From assembly GCF_019740335.1 (NCBI RefSeq), contig NZ_JAHXZS010000002.1:62001-126000 (forward strand): a stretch of 64,000 nt of DNA. The letters run 5' to 3'. Within the stretch, counting starts at the first letter, position 1; every line of letters begins with the position of its first letter. The position numbers and the translations under genes were made by a program. The notes below the pieces were generated by a model. The model did no database searches, was not told the origin of the DNA, and saw only the letters and a list, made by a program, of their open reading frames with translations. Of the stretch, positions 43,143 to 52,361 are shown in pieces. Source of the stretch: Alteraquisediminimonas sediminicola. GTDB taxonomy: Bacteria; Pseudomonadota; Alphaproteobacteria; Sphingomonadales; Sphingomonadaceae.

Positions 43143-45931
43143 TTCGGGCCATGGCCGATCTGCACTTCCAACGGCACGCTCAATTGCACCAAAGGTTCGG
43201 CGGCATTGGCCATGACATCGCGAATGATCGCGCTCGCGGCCTCGACATCGCCTTCGGGCAATTCAAACACCAGTTCGTCATGCACCTGCATCAACATCCG
43301 GACATGATGAAGCCCCGCCGCCTCAAGCGCCGGGCCCATGCGGACCATCGCCCGCTTGATGATATCTGCGCTGGTCCCTTGGATCGGGGCATTGACCGCG
43401 GCGCGTTCCGACCCTTGGCGTTCCGCGCCATTGGCGCTGCTCAACCGGGGAAAATGGCATTTTCGGCCAAATAAGGTCGTGGTGAAGCCGCTCTCTTTCG
43501 CCTGTGCGATGGTTTCCGCCATATAACGCGAAATGCCAGGGAAACGCGCGTGATAGGCGTCGATCATCGCCTGTGCCTCTTCCGGCGATGTTTCCAGCCG
43601 CCCGGCAAGGCCCCAGCGCGAAATGCCATACAGGATCGAGAAATTGATCGTCTTCGCCCGCCCGCGCGTGTCGCGATTGACCTCGCCGAACAATTCCCGC
43701 GCCGTCGCCGCGTGAATGTCCTCACCTGCCGCAAAGGCCGCCTTCAATTCCGGCACATCCGCCATATGCGCAGCCAGCCGCAACTCGATCTGGCTATAGT
43801 CGGCGGCCAGAATGACATTGCCCGGCTCGGCAATGAATGCCGTGCGGATTTGCCGCCCGATGGCGGTGCGCACCGGGATATTCTGCAAATTCGGTTCGGT
43901 CGATGAGAGCCGCCCGGTCTGTGCGCCGACAAGGCTGTAGCTCGTATGCACCCGCCCGCTGTCCGGATTGATCTGGGCCAGCAGCGCATCGGTATAGGTG
44001 GATTTCAGCTTCGACAATTGCCGCCAATCGAGCACCTTGCGCGCGACCTCAACCCCTTGGCCCGCCAGCCGTTCCAGCTCGGTCACATCTGTCGAATAGA
44101 CGCCGGTTTTCCCCTTGCGTCCGCCCTTCAGACCCATTTTGTCGAACAGCACCTCGCCCAAATGCTTGGGACTGCCGATGGTGAAGGGTTCGCCGACGAG
44201 CGCGAAAATCTCGCCCTCCAGCACCGCGATTTCGCGGGCGAATTCGGTGGACAGCCGGGACAAGGCCTCGCGGTCGACTTTCACGCCATGGCGTTCGATC
44301 CCCGCGACCGCCGCCACCAAGGGCCGGTCGACCATTTCATACACGCGGGTCACATGCTCCCGCGCCAGCCGTGGCTTCAACCGCTGCCACAGCCGCAACG
44401 TCACATCCGCATCCTCGGCGGCATAACGCGTGGCCGCACGCAGATCGACCTTGTCGAACCCGATCTGGCTCTTGCCCGTGCCGCAGACCTGTTTGAACGC
44501 GATAGGCTGATATTGAAAATGTTCGACCGACAATTCATCCATGCCATGGCCATGCAGCCCGGCATCAAGATCGAAACTCAACACCATCGTATCATCAAAG
44601 GGCGCGACATGGATATTGTGCCGCGCCAGCACATTCAGGTCATATTTCAGATTTTGCCCGATTTTCAGCACCGCCGGGTCTTCCAGCAACGGCTTCAACC
44701 GCGCGATGGCCGTTTGCATCGGGATTTGCACCGGCACTTCCGACAGCAAATCGCCGCCGCCATGGCCAAGCGGGATATAGCAGGCACGGTTAGGACCGGT
44801 CGCAAGGCTGACCCCGACCAGCCGCGCCGCGATGGAATCGAGCGCATCGGTCTCGGTATCAACCGCGACCACGCCCAAGGCCGTCGCCTCGGCAATCCAA
44901 CGGTCGAGCGCGTCCACATCGACGACAGTCTCATAGGCGTCGTGATCGAAACTTTCCGGCCCATGCGCGGCCACCACCGGCGCAGCGGCAACGGCAGGCG
45001 CACTGGCCTCGCCATTCGTGCTGAAACGATTTTGTACCGTGCCGGCAAGGCCCGCATCGCCCGAACCGCCCTTGACCTTGGCCAAGAGCGTGCGAAAGCC
45101 TTGATGATCGAGAAACGCTCGCAATGGTTCCGGCGGGATGCCCTTGATCGCCATATCGTCAATCGCATCGGGCAGGTCGCAATCGCCCTTCAGCGTCACC
45201 AACGTCCGCGACAACCGCGCCATATCGGCATGGGCGATCAGATTTTCCTGCATCTTCGACTTTTTCATCGCTGGTGCAGACGCCAGCACATTATCCAGAT
45301 CGCCATATTCGGCAATCAGCTTGGACGCGGTTTTCGGCCCGATCCCCGGCACGCCCGGCACATTATCCGCGCTATCACCCATCAGGGCCAGCACATCGCC
45401 AAGCTGTTCCGGCCCCACGCCGAATTTCTCGATCACCGCTTCCGGGCCGAGATGGACATTCTTCATCGGATCATACAGGTCGATGCCCGGCTGGATCAGC
45501 TGCATCAGATCCTTGTCGCTCGATACAATCGTGACCTTCCACCCCCGCTGATGGGCGGCCAGCGCATAAGACGCGATGATGTCATCCGCCTCCACGCCCA
45601 TTTGTTCGATGCACGGCAGAGAAAAAGCGCGGGTCGCATCGCGGATCAATGGAAATTGCGGGACAAGATCTTCCGGCGCGGGCGGACGATGCGCCTTGTA
45701 TTGATCATAAATCTCATTGCGAAAGCTCTTGCCCGATGCATCGAAAATCACCGCCAAATGGGTCGGTCCATCGGCCTTGTGCAGATCGTCGACCAGCTTC
45801 CACATCATCGTGGTAAAACCATAAACCGCGTTCACCGGCTCGCCACGCGGGTTCGTGAGCGGCGGGAGGCGGTGATAAGCCCGGAAGATATAACCCGAGC
45901 CGTCAACGAGATAGAGATGTTCCTGCGCCAT
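43124..45931 (-). CDS. polA: DNA polymerase I
   Basis: A 935-residue family-A polymerase. The 5'-3' exonuclease domain (1-290) starts LVDGSGYIFRAYH, the 3'-5' proofreading domain has an intact VDTETDALDS (about 357), and the polymerase domain holds DYSQIELRLAAHM, the O-helix RGRAKTINFSILYG and VHDELVFELPE. All three activities look intact. It is used in Okazaki-fragment processing and repair. Confidence 0.97.
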   Translation of the reverse strand: MAQEHLYLVDGSGYIFRAYHRLPPLTNPRGEPVNAVYGFTTMMWKLVDDLHKADGPTHLAVIFDASGKSFRNEIYDQYKAHRPPAPEDLVPQFPLIRDATRAFSLPCIEQMGVEADDIIASYALAAHQRGWKVTIVSSDKDLMQLIQPGIDLYDPMKNVHLGPEAVIEKFGVGPEQLGDVLALMGDSADNVPGVPGIGPKTASKLIAEYGDLDNVLASAPAMKKSKMQENLIAHADMARLSRTLVTLKGDCDLPDAIDDMAIKGIPPEPLRAFLDHQGFRTLLAKVKGGSGDAGLAGTVQNRFSTNGEASAPAVAAAPVVAAHGPESFDHDAYETVVDVDALDRWIAEATALGVVAVDTETDALDSIAARLVGVSLATGPNRACYIPLGHGGGDLLSEVPVQIPMQTAIARLKPLLEDPAVLKIGQNLKYDLNVLARHNIHVAPFDDTMVLSFDLDAGLHGHGMDELSVEHFQYQPIAFKQVCGTGKSQIGFDKVDLRAATRYAAEDADVTLRLWQRLKPRLAREHVTRVYEMVDRPLVAAVAGIERHGVKVDREALSRLSTEFAREIAVLEGEIFALVGEPFTIGSPKHLGEVLFDKMGLKGGRKGKTGVYSTDVTELERLAGQGVEVARKVLDWRQLSKLKSTYTDALLAQINPDSGRVHTSYSLVGAQTGRLSSTEPNLQNIPVRTAIGRQIRTAFIAEPGNVILAADYSQIELRLAAHMADVPELKAAFAAGEDIHAATARELFGEVNRDTRGRAKTINFSILYGISRWGLAGRLETSPEEAQAMIDAYHARFPGISRYMAETIAQAKESGFTTTLFGRKCHFPRLSSANGAERQGSERAAVNAPIQGTSADIIKRAMVRMGPALEAAGLHHVRMLMQVHDELVFELPEGDVEAASAIIRDVMANAAEPLVQLSVPLEVQIGHGPNWDAAH

Positions 45932-46013
45932 GGGGCGGAAGCCTTACCGGAAACGGCCTGCTTCGCCTAGAGCGATTGCAATCCTCCCCCTATCAACAGT
46001 AAAGCCTTGGACG

Positions 46014-46505
46014 ATGCGCACACGGGGCCATATTTTCATCCTGACGCTTGCCCTGATCGGTGGGCAGGCGGCGCATGCGCGGGAAACATTGGGCATTTAT
46101 CACAATTGGGGCGCATTTCGCGACGAGGCACCGCCCCGATGTTTTGCCATTGCTAGGCCAACAAGCGCGATGCCCGGGCGGGAATGGAAGCCCTTTGTGT
46201 CGATCGGTTTCTACCCGGCGCAAAAAACCTATGGCCAATTGCATGTCCGCCTGCGGTTCAACCTGCGCCCCGGCAGCCGCATCACCGCGACCATCGACCA
46301 ACGCCGCTTCGCCCTGACCGGGCGAGGCTCGGATGCATGGGCGGCGAGCGCCAGCCAAGATCTGGCGATCATCCAGTCGATGCGGTCCGGTCGCAGCATC
46401 AGCGTGGAGGCCGTCTCCAGCACCGGACAGGGTTTTGCCGATAGCTACCGCCTGCGTGGCGCGGCATCCGCCATCGATTCCGCCGCAATAAACTGCAAAA
46501 ACTGA
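46014..46505 (+). CDS. secreted protein of unknown function, weakly IalB-like
   Basis: A 163-residue protein from MRTRGHIFILTLALIGGQ with a signal peptide cleaved after AHA (about 18). The mature part begins with YHNWGAFRDEAPPRCFAIA, which vaguely recalls invasion-associated locus B proteins (W-G-AF...CYAIA). It has only two further cysteines at the C-terminus. It is divergent from polA with an 82-base gap. Function unknown. Confidence 0.6.
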   Translation: MRTRGHIFILTLALIGGQAAHARETLGIYHNWGAFRDEAPPRCFAIARPTSAMPGREWKPFVSIGFYPAQKTYGQLHVRLRFNLRPGSRITATIDQRRFALTGRGSDAWAASASQDLAIIQSMRSGRSISVEAVSSTGQGFADSYRLRGAASAIDSAAINCKN

Positions 46506-46800
46506 TATTTATGAAGTTAATCTAAGATAAATTATTAGAACCGATGGGTGATGGCGTAGAGGTACTGGAGCGCTGCACAGACCCCGATCAACATCGATAT
46601 CAAGCGCACGTTGCGCGAAGACCTATATCGCCCCATATTTGCGATTTCGACAGAGGTTTAACTAACAAGATACTGAAAAACAATAATCTTAATGCAACTC
46701 AAGCGTTGCTATCGCGAACGGTTGCATCTGCGGCAACCGATAGGGCATGATGGTCCCGCCGGATTGCCGCTGTCGGCCATCGGGGGAAAGGCAAATCGAC

Positions 46801-48408
46801 ATGATCCGCCAGATTTTTGGCCGCCATCTCTTTTTCATACTCTGCATTGTCGCGCTAATCGCGAGCATCAGCCTAGGGGTGCACAGCCCGATGGGGATCG
46901 CGCTTGCGCTCTTTGCCGGGATGCTGGTGCTGTTGGGAGTCTGGGATATGATGCAGACCGAACATGCCGTGCTGCGCAATTATCCAGTGATCGGCCATGT
47001 CCGCTGGCTGGTGGAAACGGTGCGGCCCGAATTGCGTCAATATCTGATCGAGGACGAAAACGCCCCCGTCCCCTTTTCCCGCGCCCAGCGTTCAATGGTC
47101 TACCGTCGCGCCAAAGGCGTCTCGTCGGACCAACCCTTCGGCACGCTCAGCGATGTCTATGACACCGGCTATGAATTCATCCAGCATTCGGCGCGCGCCC
47201 ATGCCCCCGCCGACCCGGACGGCTTTCGCATCACGATCGGCAATGACCAATGCAGCCAGCCCTATGCCGCGAGCGTGTTCAACATCTCGGCCATGAGCTT
47301 CGGCGCCCTGTCACCCAATGCAGTGCGCGCGCTCAATAAAGGCGCGGCGTTGGGCCAGTTCTACCATGATACCGGTGAAGGCAGCATCAGCGCCTATCAC
47401 CGCGAATTTGGCGGCGACCTCGTGTGGCAGATCGCCAGCGGCTATTATGGTTGCCGTACCGAGGATGGTCAGTTCGACCCCGATAAATTTGCGCTGCAAG
47501 CCAGCTCCCCGCAGGTCCGCATGATCGAGGTCAAGCTCAGCCAAGGCGCAAAGCCCGGCCATGGCGGCATTTTGCCTGCGCGGAAATTGACGGCGGAAAT
47601 CGCGCTGACCCGTGGTGTACCGATGGGCCAAGATTGCATCTCGCCACCCAGCCATTCGGCCTTTTCCACGCCATTGGAGATGCTGGCCTTCATCGCCGAA
47701 TTGCGCCGTTTATCAGGCGGCAAGCCGGTTGGGTTCAAGCTGTGCATCGGGCATGGCTGGGAATTCATGGCGATCGTCAAGGCGATGCTCCAAAGCGGGA
47801 TCGTGCCGGATTTCATCGTCATCGATGGCGGCGAAGGCGGCACCGGGGCGGCTCCGGCGGAATTCAGCGACCATATCGGCACGCCAATGCGCGAAGGGCT
47901 GCTGTTCGTCCATAACAGCCTTGTCGGCGCAGGCTTGCGCGACAAGGTGAAGATCGGCGCGGCGGGCCGGATCATCAGCGCGTTTGACATCGCCCGCGCG
48001 ATGGCGTTGGGCGCGGATTGGGTCAATGCGGCGCGCGGCTATATGTTTGCCTTGGGCTGTATCCAATCGCTCTCTTGCCACAATAATAGCTGCCCATCCG
48101 GGGTGGCGACGCAGGATGCGGGCCGTCAACGTGCATTGGTGGTAAAGGACAAGGCCGAACGCGTTCGCGCTTATCATGATCGCACCTTGCATGTGCTGGC
48201 GGAATTGCTGGCGGCGGCGGGGCTGGACCATCCAGCCAAAATCCGTCCGCAACATCTCGCACGACGGATCAGCCCGACCGAAATCCGCACCTTCGACCGC
48301 GTGTTCGAATATCTCGCCCCCGGTGCATTACTGACCGGCGATTGCGCGTTTGAACATTATGCCGATCAATGGCGCATAGCGCGGGCGGATAGTTTCGACC
48401 CGGCCTAG
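46801..48408 (+). CDS. FMN-binding glutamate-synthase-family protein
   Basis: About 535 residues from MIRQIFGRHLF, chosen over ATG 46747 for its hydrophobic N-terminus and upstream AAAGG. Two N-terminal membrane helices (about 8-50) precede a glutamate-synthase FMN/central domain: SAMSFGALSPNAVRALNKGA, DGGEGGTGAAPAEF, and the cysteine cluster SLSCHNNSCPSGVATQD that can hold an Fe-S centre. The glutaminase domain is absent. This family (GltB2-like, archaeal-type) has uncertain physiological reaction. Confidence 0.85.
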   Translation: MIRQIFGRHLFFILCIVALIASISLGVHSPMGIALALFAGMLVLLGVWDMMQTEHAVLRNYPVIGHVRWLVETVRPELRQYLIEDENAPVPFSRAQRSMVYRRAKGVSSDQPFGTLSDVYDTGYEFIQHSARAHAPADPDGFRITIGNDQCSQPYAASVFNISAMSFGALSPNAVRALNKGAALGQFYHDTGEGSISAYHREFGGDLVWQIASGYYGCRTEDGQFDPDKFALQASSPQVRMIEVKLSQGAKPGHGGILPARKLTAEIALTRGVPMGQDCISPPSHSAFSTPLEMLAFIAELRRLSGGKPVGFKLCIGHGWEFMAIVKAMLQSGIVPDFIVIDGGEGGTGAAPAEFSDHIGTPMREGLLFVHNSLVGAGLRDKVKIGAAGRIISAFDIARAMALGADWVNAARGYMFALGCIQSLSCHNNSCPSGVATQDAGRQRALVVKDKAERVRAYHDRTLHVLAELLAAAGLDHPAKIRPQHLARRISPTEIRTFDRVFEYLAPGALLTGDCAFEHYADQWRIARADSFDPA

Positions 48409-48412
48409 GGGC

Positions 48413-49828
48413 TTAGGCTCCGCCAGCGACCGCTTTGACCTCCAGAAATTCCTCCAGCCCCTGCACGCCCCATTCGCGGCCAAGGCCGGACATTTTATAA
48501 CCGCCAAAAGGAGCCGCCGGATCGAGCGGCGCGCCATTCACATGCACCATGCCGGTGCGTAGTCGCTTTGCCACCGTCAGCGCCGACGCATGATCCTTGC
48601 CCCAGACCTGCCCCGACAGGCCATAAGGCGTATCATTGGCGATGCGGATCGCGTCTTCCACCGTGTCATAGGGCATGATCGCCAGCACCGGACCGAAGAT
48701 TTCGTCCTGCGCTATCGCCATATCGGGCGTGACTTGCCCGAAGATCGTGACCGGCACGAACAACCCCGGCGCAAGCCCCGCCGGGCAATCGCCGCCACCC
48801 GCGATCAGTTCCGCCCCATCCGTCTTGGCCCGCGCGATATGATCCAGCACGCGCCGATATTGCGCCTCATTGGCAATCGGCCCGATCTCGGCATCGCTAT
48901 TGGGCGGCCCGAGCGTCATCGCCTCCGCCGCCTGTTTGGCGAGCGCCCTCACCTCATCATAATGCGCGGCAGGCACCAGCAATCGGGTCGCAGCGATGCA
49001 GCTTTGCCCGCTATTGTTCATGCAGGTCGTGATGCTGGCCGGAATGGCCGCCGCCAGATCGGCATCGGGAAGGATGATATTGGCGGACTTGCCGCCCAGT
49101 TCCAGCGCCACCCGCTTGATCGTCCGGGCGGCATTGGCCGCAATCGCCATGCCTGCGCGGGTCGATCCGGTGAAGGAGACCATGTCCACTTGTGCGTGGC
49201 GGGTCAGCGCATCACCCAACATCGCGCCATCGCCAAACACAAGGTTGAACACCCCCGGCGGCACCCCCGCCTCATCCACGATCTGCGCGAACAACAAGGC
49301 GTCATACGGGGCCAGTTCGCTCGGTTTCAACACCATACAACACCCCGCCGCCAAGGCCGGGGCGACCTTTGCCGCGACCTGATTGAGCGGCCAGTTCCAT
49401 GGCGTGATGAGCGCACACACACCCACCGCCTCGCGCCGGATCAGCGTGCTGCCCATCGCATATTCGAACTGGTAGTTTTCCGCTGCCTTGATCGTTTCGC
49501 GAAACTGCTGCGCACCGGACGGGGCCTGCGCCCCCTGCGCGAGCCAGCGCGGCGCACCCATTTCCAAGGAGATGAGGTCTGCCATTTCTTCATTCCGCAC
49601 GACCAGCGCATCAAGAATCGCCCGCAAATAGCCAAGGCGCGTGTCGACACTGGTTGCGGACCATGCAGGGAAGGCCCGCCGTGCCGCCATGATCGCCGCC
49701 TCGCCCTCTTCCACGGTGCCAAGCGCCACTTTGCCGATCACCGCGCGATTTGACGGATTGACGATGTCTTGACTGCGGCCTTGGCTCTGCACCCATTGCC
49801 CGTCGATATAATGTGCCAATGCGTCCAT
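48413..49828 (-). CDS. aldehyde dehydrogenase family protein
   Basis: A 471-residue NAD(P)-dependent ALDH. Motifs are ITPWNWPLNQ for cofactor and oxyanion Asn, ELGGKSANI with the general-base Glu, NSGQSCIAATR with the nucleophilic Cys, and EIFGPVLAI. Length is standard. The substrate is not inferable. It converges with the glutamate-synthase-like gene, 4 bases apart. Confidence 0.92.
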   Translation of the reverse strand: MDALAHYIDGQWVQSQGRSQDIVNPSNRAVIGKVALGTVEEGEAAIMAARRAFPAWSATSVDTRLGYLRAILDALVVRNEEMADLISLEMGAPRWLAQGAQAPSGAQQFRETIKAAENYQFEYAMGSTLIRREAVGVCALITPWNWPLNQVAAKVAPALAAGCCMVLKPSELAPYDALLFAQIVDEAGVPPGVFNLVFGDGAMLGDALTRHAQVDMVSFTGSTRAGMAIAANAARTIKRVALELGGKSANIILPDADLAAAIPASITTCMNNSGQSCIAATRLLVPAAHYDEVRALAKQAAEAMTLGPPNSDAEIGPIANEAQYRRVLDHIARAKTDGAELIAGGGDCPAGLAPGLFVPVTIFGQVTPDMAIAQDEIFGPVLAIMPYDTVEDAIRIANDTPYGLSGQVWGKDHASALTVAKRLRTGMVHVNGAPLDPAAPFGGYKMSGLGREWGVQGLEEFLEVKAVAGGA

Positions 49829-49917
49829 CTGTGCCTCCTGCGCGATTATGGGGCGTTATCGCGTACGCCTTGCAGTGGCAATGGACAGTCCCCGCGCGAC
49901 GGCATAAGGCTTGTCTC

Positions 49918-51672
49918 ATGCGTCCAAAAATCCAATCAATCCCGACCTCCATGACAGGCCAAGCGTGGCACTGGCGTTATCTTGCCAATGATGGCACCCC
50001 CGACCAATTATTGGACAGCCTGTTGCTGGGGCGCGGTGTCCCGCCCTATGATCTGGACCGCCATCGCCACCCGACGATCCGCGATTTCATGCCGGACCCA
50101 TCGCTATTTCAGGACATGGAGACCGCCGCCAAAAGACTGGCCGATGCGGTCGAACGCAATGAGCGCGTGGTCATTTTCGGCGATTATGACGTCGATGGCG
50201 CAACATCGGCGGCGGTGCTTATCCGCCTGTTGCGGGCCTTGGGTAATCAGGCGGGCTATTATATCCCCGACCGCTTGCTGGAGGGCTATGGCCCGTCCGG
50301 CAAGGCGCTGGTCGAACTAGGCCAGCAGGGCGCGCAACTGGTCGTCACCGTCGATTGCGGCGCACAGGCATTTGAGGCGCTGGGCATGGCCAAGGCCGCC
50401 GGGCTGGATGTCATGGTCGTCGATCACCATCAATGCGTGGCGGCGCTGCCAGAGGCGCTGGCGCTGGTCAATCCGAACCGGCTGGATGAACATCCCGAGG
50501 CCGCGCTGCATGGTCATCTCGCCGCCGTGGGGGTCGCCTTTTTGCTGGCGGCGGCACTGGTGCGCGAATTACGCGGGCGTGGGCGCTTTGCCAGCCAGCC
50601 AGAGCCATCGATCCTGCCATTGCTCGATATTGTCGCGCTTGGCACGGTTGCCGATGTCGCGGCGCTGAAGGGTCTCAACCGCGCCTTTGTGGCACAGGGG
50701 TTGAAGGTCATGGCCAATCGCCGCAACATTGGCCTGAACGCCCTGTTGTCGGCGGCACGGCTGGAACGCGCCCCGCAATGCAGCGATCTTGGCTTTGCCC
50801 TTGGCCCGCGCATCAATGCGGGCGGGCGTGTCGGCAAATCGGATCTCGGCGTCCGCCTGCTCATCACCGAAGATGAAGACGAGGCCCGCGAGATTTCGGC
50901 AGAGCTGAACCGGCTGAACGAAGAACGCCGCGCGATTGAGGCGCAGGTGCAGGAACAAGCCGAGGCAGCGTGCGTATCACAGGCCAATATGCCGGTCATC
51001 GTCGCGACAGGCCAAGGCTGGCACCCCGGCGTGATCGGCATCGTCGCCGGTCGGCTGAAAGAAAAATTCAACCGCCCCGCCATTGTCATCGCCATTGATG
51101 AAGACGGCATCGGCAAAGGCTCTGGCCGGTCGATCACCGGGGTCGATCTCGGCGCTGCCGTGCTGGCGGCGCGCGATCACGGCCTGTTGGTCGGCGGTGG
51201 CGGCCATGCGATGGCGGCGGGCCTCACCATCAATGCCGATCAGGTCGACGGCCTCACCCATTTCCTCAATGATCGTCTAGCAGGCGATGTCGCCGCCGCC
51301 AGCCTTGATCGGATGCTCTTGGTCGATACCATCACCGCGCCGCGCGGAATCAATCCCGGCCTCGCCGAACAATTGGAGGCCGCCGGACCATTTGGCATGG
51401 GCTGGCCCGCGCCGCGCATCGTCACCGGGCCGGTCCGGATCGTGAAAGCGGACATTGTCGGGCAGAACCATCTGCGGATGATCGTCAGCGGCGATGATGG
51501 CGGGTCATTCAAGGCGATGGGCTTCCGTCTGGCGGATCAGGAACTTGGCCAGATCCTGTTGGCCCTGCCGCGCGACCGCCGCTTATGGCTGGCAGGGCGG
51601 ATCAAGAAGGACGATTGGGGCAGCCGTCCGGCCGCAGAAATGCATATCGACGATGCGGCTTTTGCAGATTGA
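49918..51672 (+). CDS. recJ: single-stranded-DNA exonuclease RecJ
   Basis: About 584 residues. The DHH phosphoesterase core shows FGDYDVDGATSAAVL, VVDHHQC and IVALGTVADVAAL-type motif, followed by DHHA1 with GGGGHAMAAGLTI and a C-terminal OB-like domain. Starts at 49918 or 49951 (MTGQAWHW) are both possible. It removes 5' single strands in recombination and repair. Confidence 0.95.
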   Translation: MRPKIQSIPTSMTGQAWHWRYLANDGTPDQLLDSLLLGRGVPPYDLDRHRHPTIRDFMPDPSLFQDMETAAKRLADAVERNERVVIFGDYDVDGATSAAVLIRLLRALGNQAGYYIPDRLLEGYGPSGKALVELGQQGAQLVVTVDCGAQAFEALGMAKAAGLDVMVVDHHQCVAALPEALALVNPNRLDEHPEAALHGHLAAVGVAFLLAAALVRELRGRGRFASQPEPSILPLLDIVALGTVADVAALKGLNRAFVAQGLKVMANRRNIGLNALLSAARLERAPQCSDLGFALGPRINAGGRVGKSDLGVRLLITEDEDEAREISAELNRLNEERRAIEAQVQEQAEAACVSQANMPVIVATGQGWHPGVIGIVAGRLKEKFNRPAIVIAIDEDGIGKGSGRSITGVDLGAAVLAARDHGLLVGGGGHAMAAGLTINADQVDGLTHFLNDRLAGDVAAASLDRMLLVDTITAPRGINPGLAEQLEAAGPFGMGWPAPRIVTGPVRIVKADIVGQNHLRMIVSGDDGGSFKAMGFRLADQELGQILLALPRDRRLWLAGRIKKDDWGSRPAAEMHIDDAAFAD

Positions 51673-51755
51673 TCCACAGCTAAATCAAAAATCGCCTTTG
51701 CGGGGGTTGACCACTCCTGAGTCACCCCGTAAAGGCCCCTTCACCACAGCGATGT

Positions 51756-51831
51756 GGCCCCTTCGTCTAGCGGTCTAGGACGCGGCCCTTTCACGGCTGA
51801 AACACGGGTTCGATTCCCGTAGGGGTCACCA
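51756..51831 (+). tRNA. tRNA-Glu (anticodon TTC)
   Basis: A 76-base cloverleaf with acceptor GGCCCCT pairing AGGGGTC, anticodon loop CTTTCAC (TTC), T-arm GGGTTCGATTCCC and an encoded CCA. Confidence 0.97.
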
Positions 51832-51957
51832 TTTCAACGCTTTGCCCATTTGCGAGATGCAATGGGACAAGCGATCTGGCTGGTGGTTTCATACATCTAT
51901 CCGCATATTGCCAGCCTGTGTCATTGACAGCGCCGCGCGCAATCGGGACAGTCGCGC

Positions 51958-52353
51958 ATGACTGAGCATCGCCAACGGCTGAAACTATTTTTCGATGGCG
52001 GCTGTCGTCCCAATCCCGGCCCGATGGAAATCGCCGTGGTGGCGCGTGGACAGGTCTATGAGCGCAATGACATCGGCACCGGCACCAACAATGATGCGGA
52101 GTGGCTGGCACTGCTCTACGCCCTTGAAATCGCCATAGCGCTGGGTGCGGACGATCTCGATCTATGGGGTGATTCCATGTTGGTCATCCAACAGGCCAAG
52201 GGCCAGTGGAAATGCCGCACGCCTGCGCTGAAAATCCATCAGGCACAGTTCAACACGCTGGCCAGCCAGTTCACCCGGCTGACGCTGCGCCATGTCGGGC
52301 GGTCGCATAATCTGGCTGGCATTGCCCTAGCCCGCAAACACGCAAGTGGCTGA
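51958..52353 (+). CDS. RNase H-like protein with altered fourth active-site residue
   Basis: A 131-residue RNase H-fold protein. The first three acidic residues are present: Asp13 in FFDGGC, Glu48 in NNDAEW and Asp72 in WGDSML. In the C-terminal motif RSHNLAGIALA (115-125) the usual AD.LA aspartate is replaced by Gly-Ile. Many RNase HI-like proteins need this Asp for metal binding, so activity may be reduced or changed. It resembles the cell-wall-associated RNase HI2 group of small RNase H proteins. Confidence 0.75.
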   Translation: MTEHRQRLKLFFDGGCRPNPGPMEIAVVARGQVYERNDIGTGTNNDAEWLALLYALEIAIALGADDLDLWGDSMLVIQQAKGQWKCRTPALKIHQAQFNTLASQFTRLTLRHVGRSHNLAGIALARKHASG

Positions 52354-52361
52354 AGTATAAC

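Noticed and set aside
43946-45970. A 674-residue open frame on the plus strand
   Set aside because: Fully antisense to polA, rich in Arg/His/Gln/Ile typical of mirror frames, no known domain.
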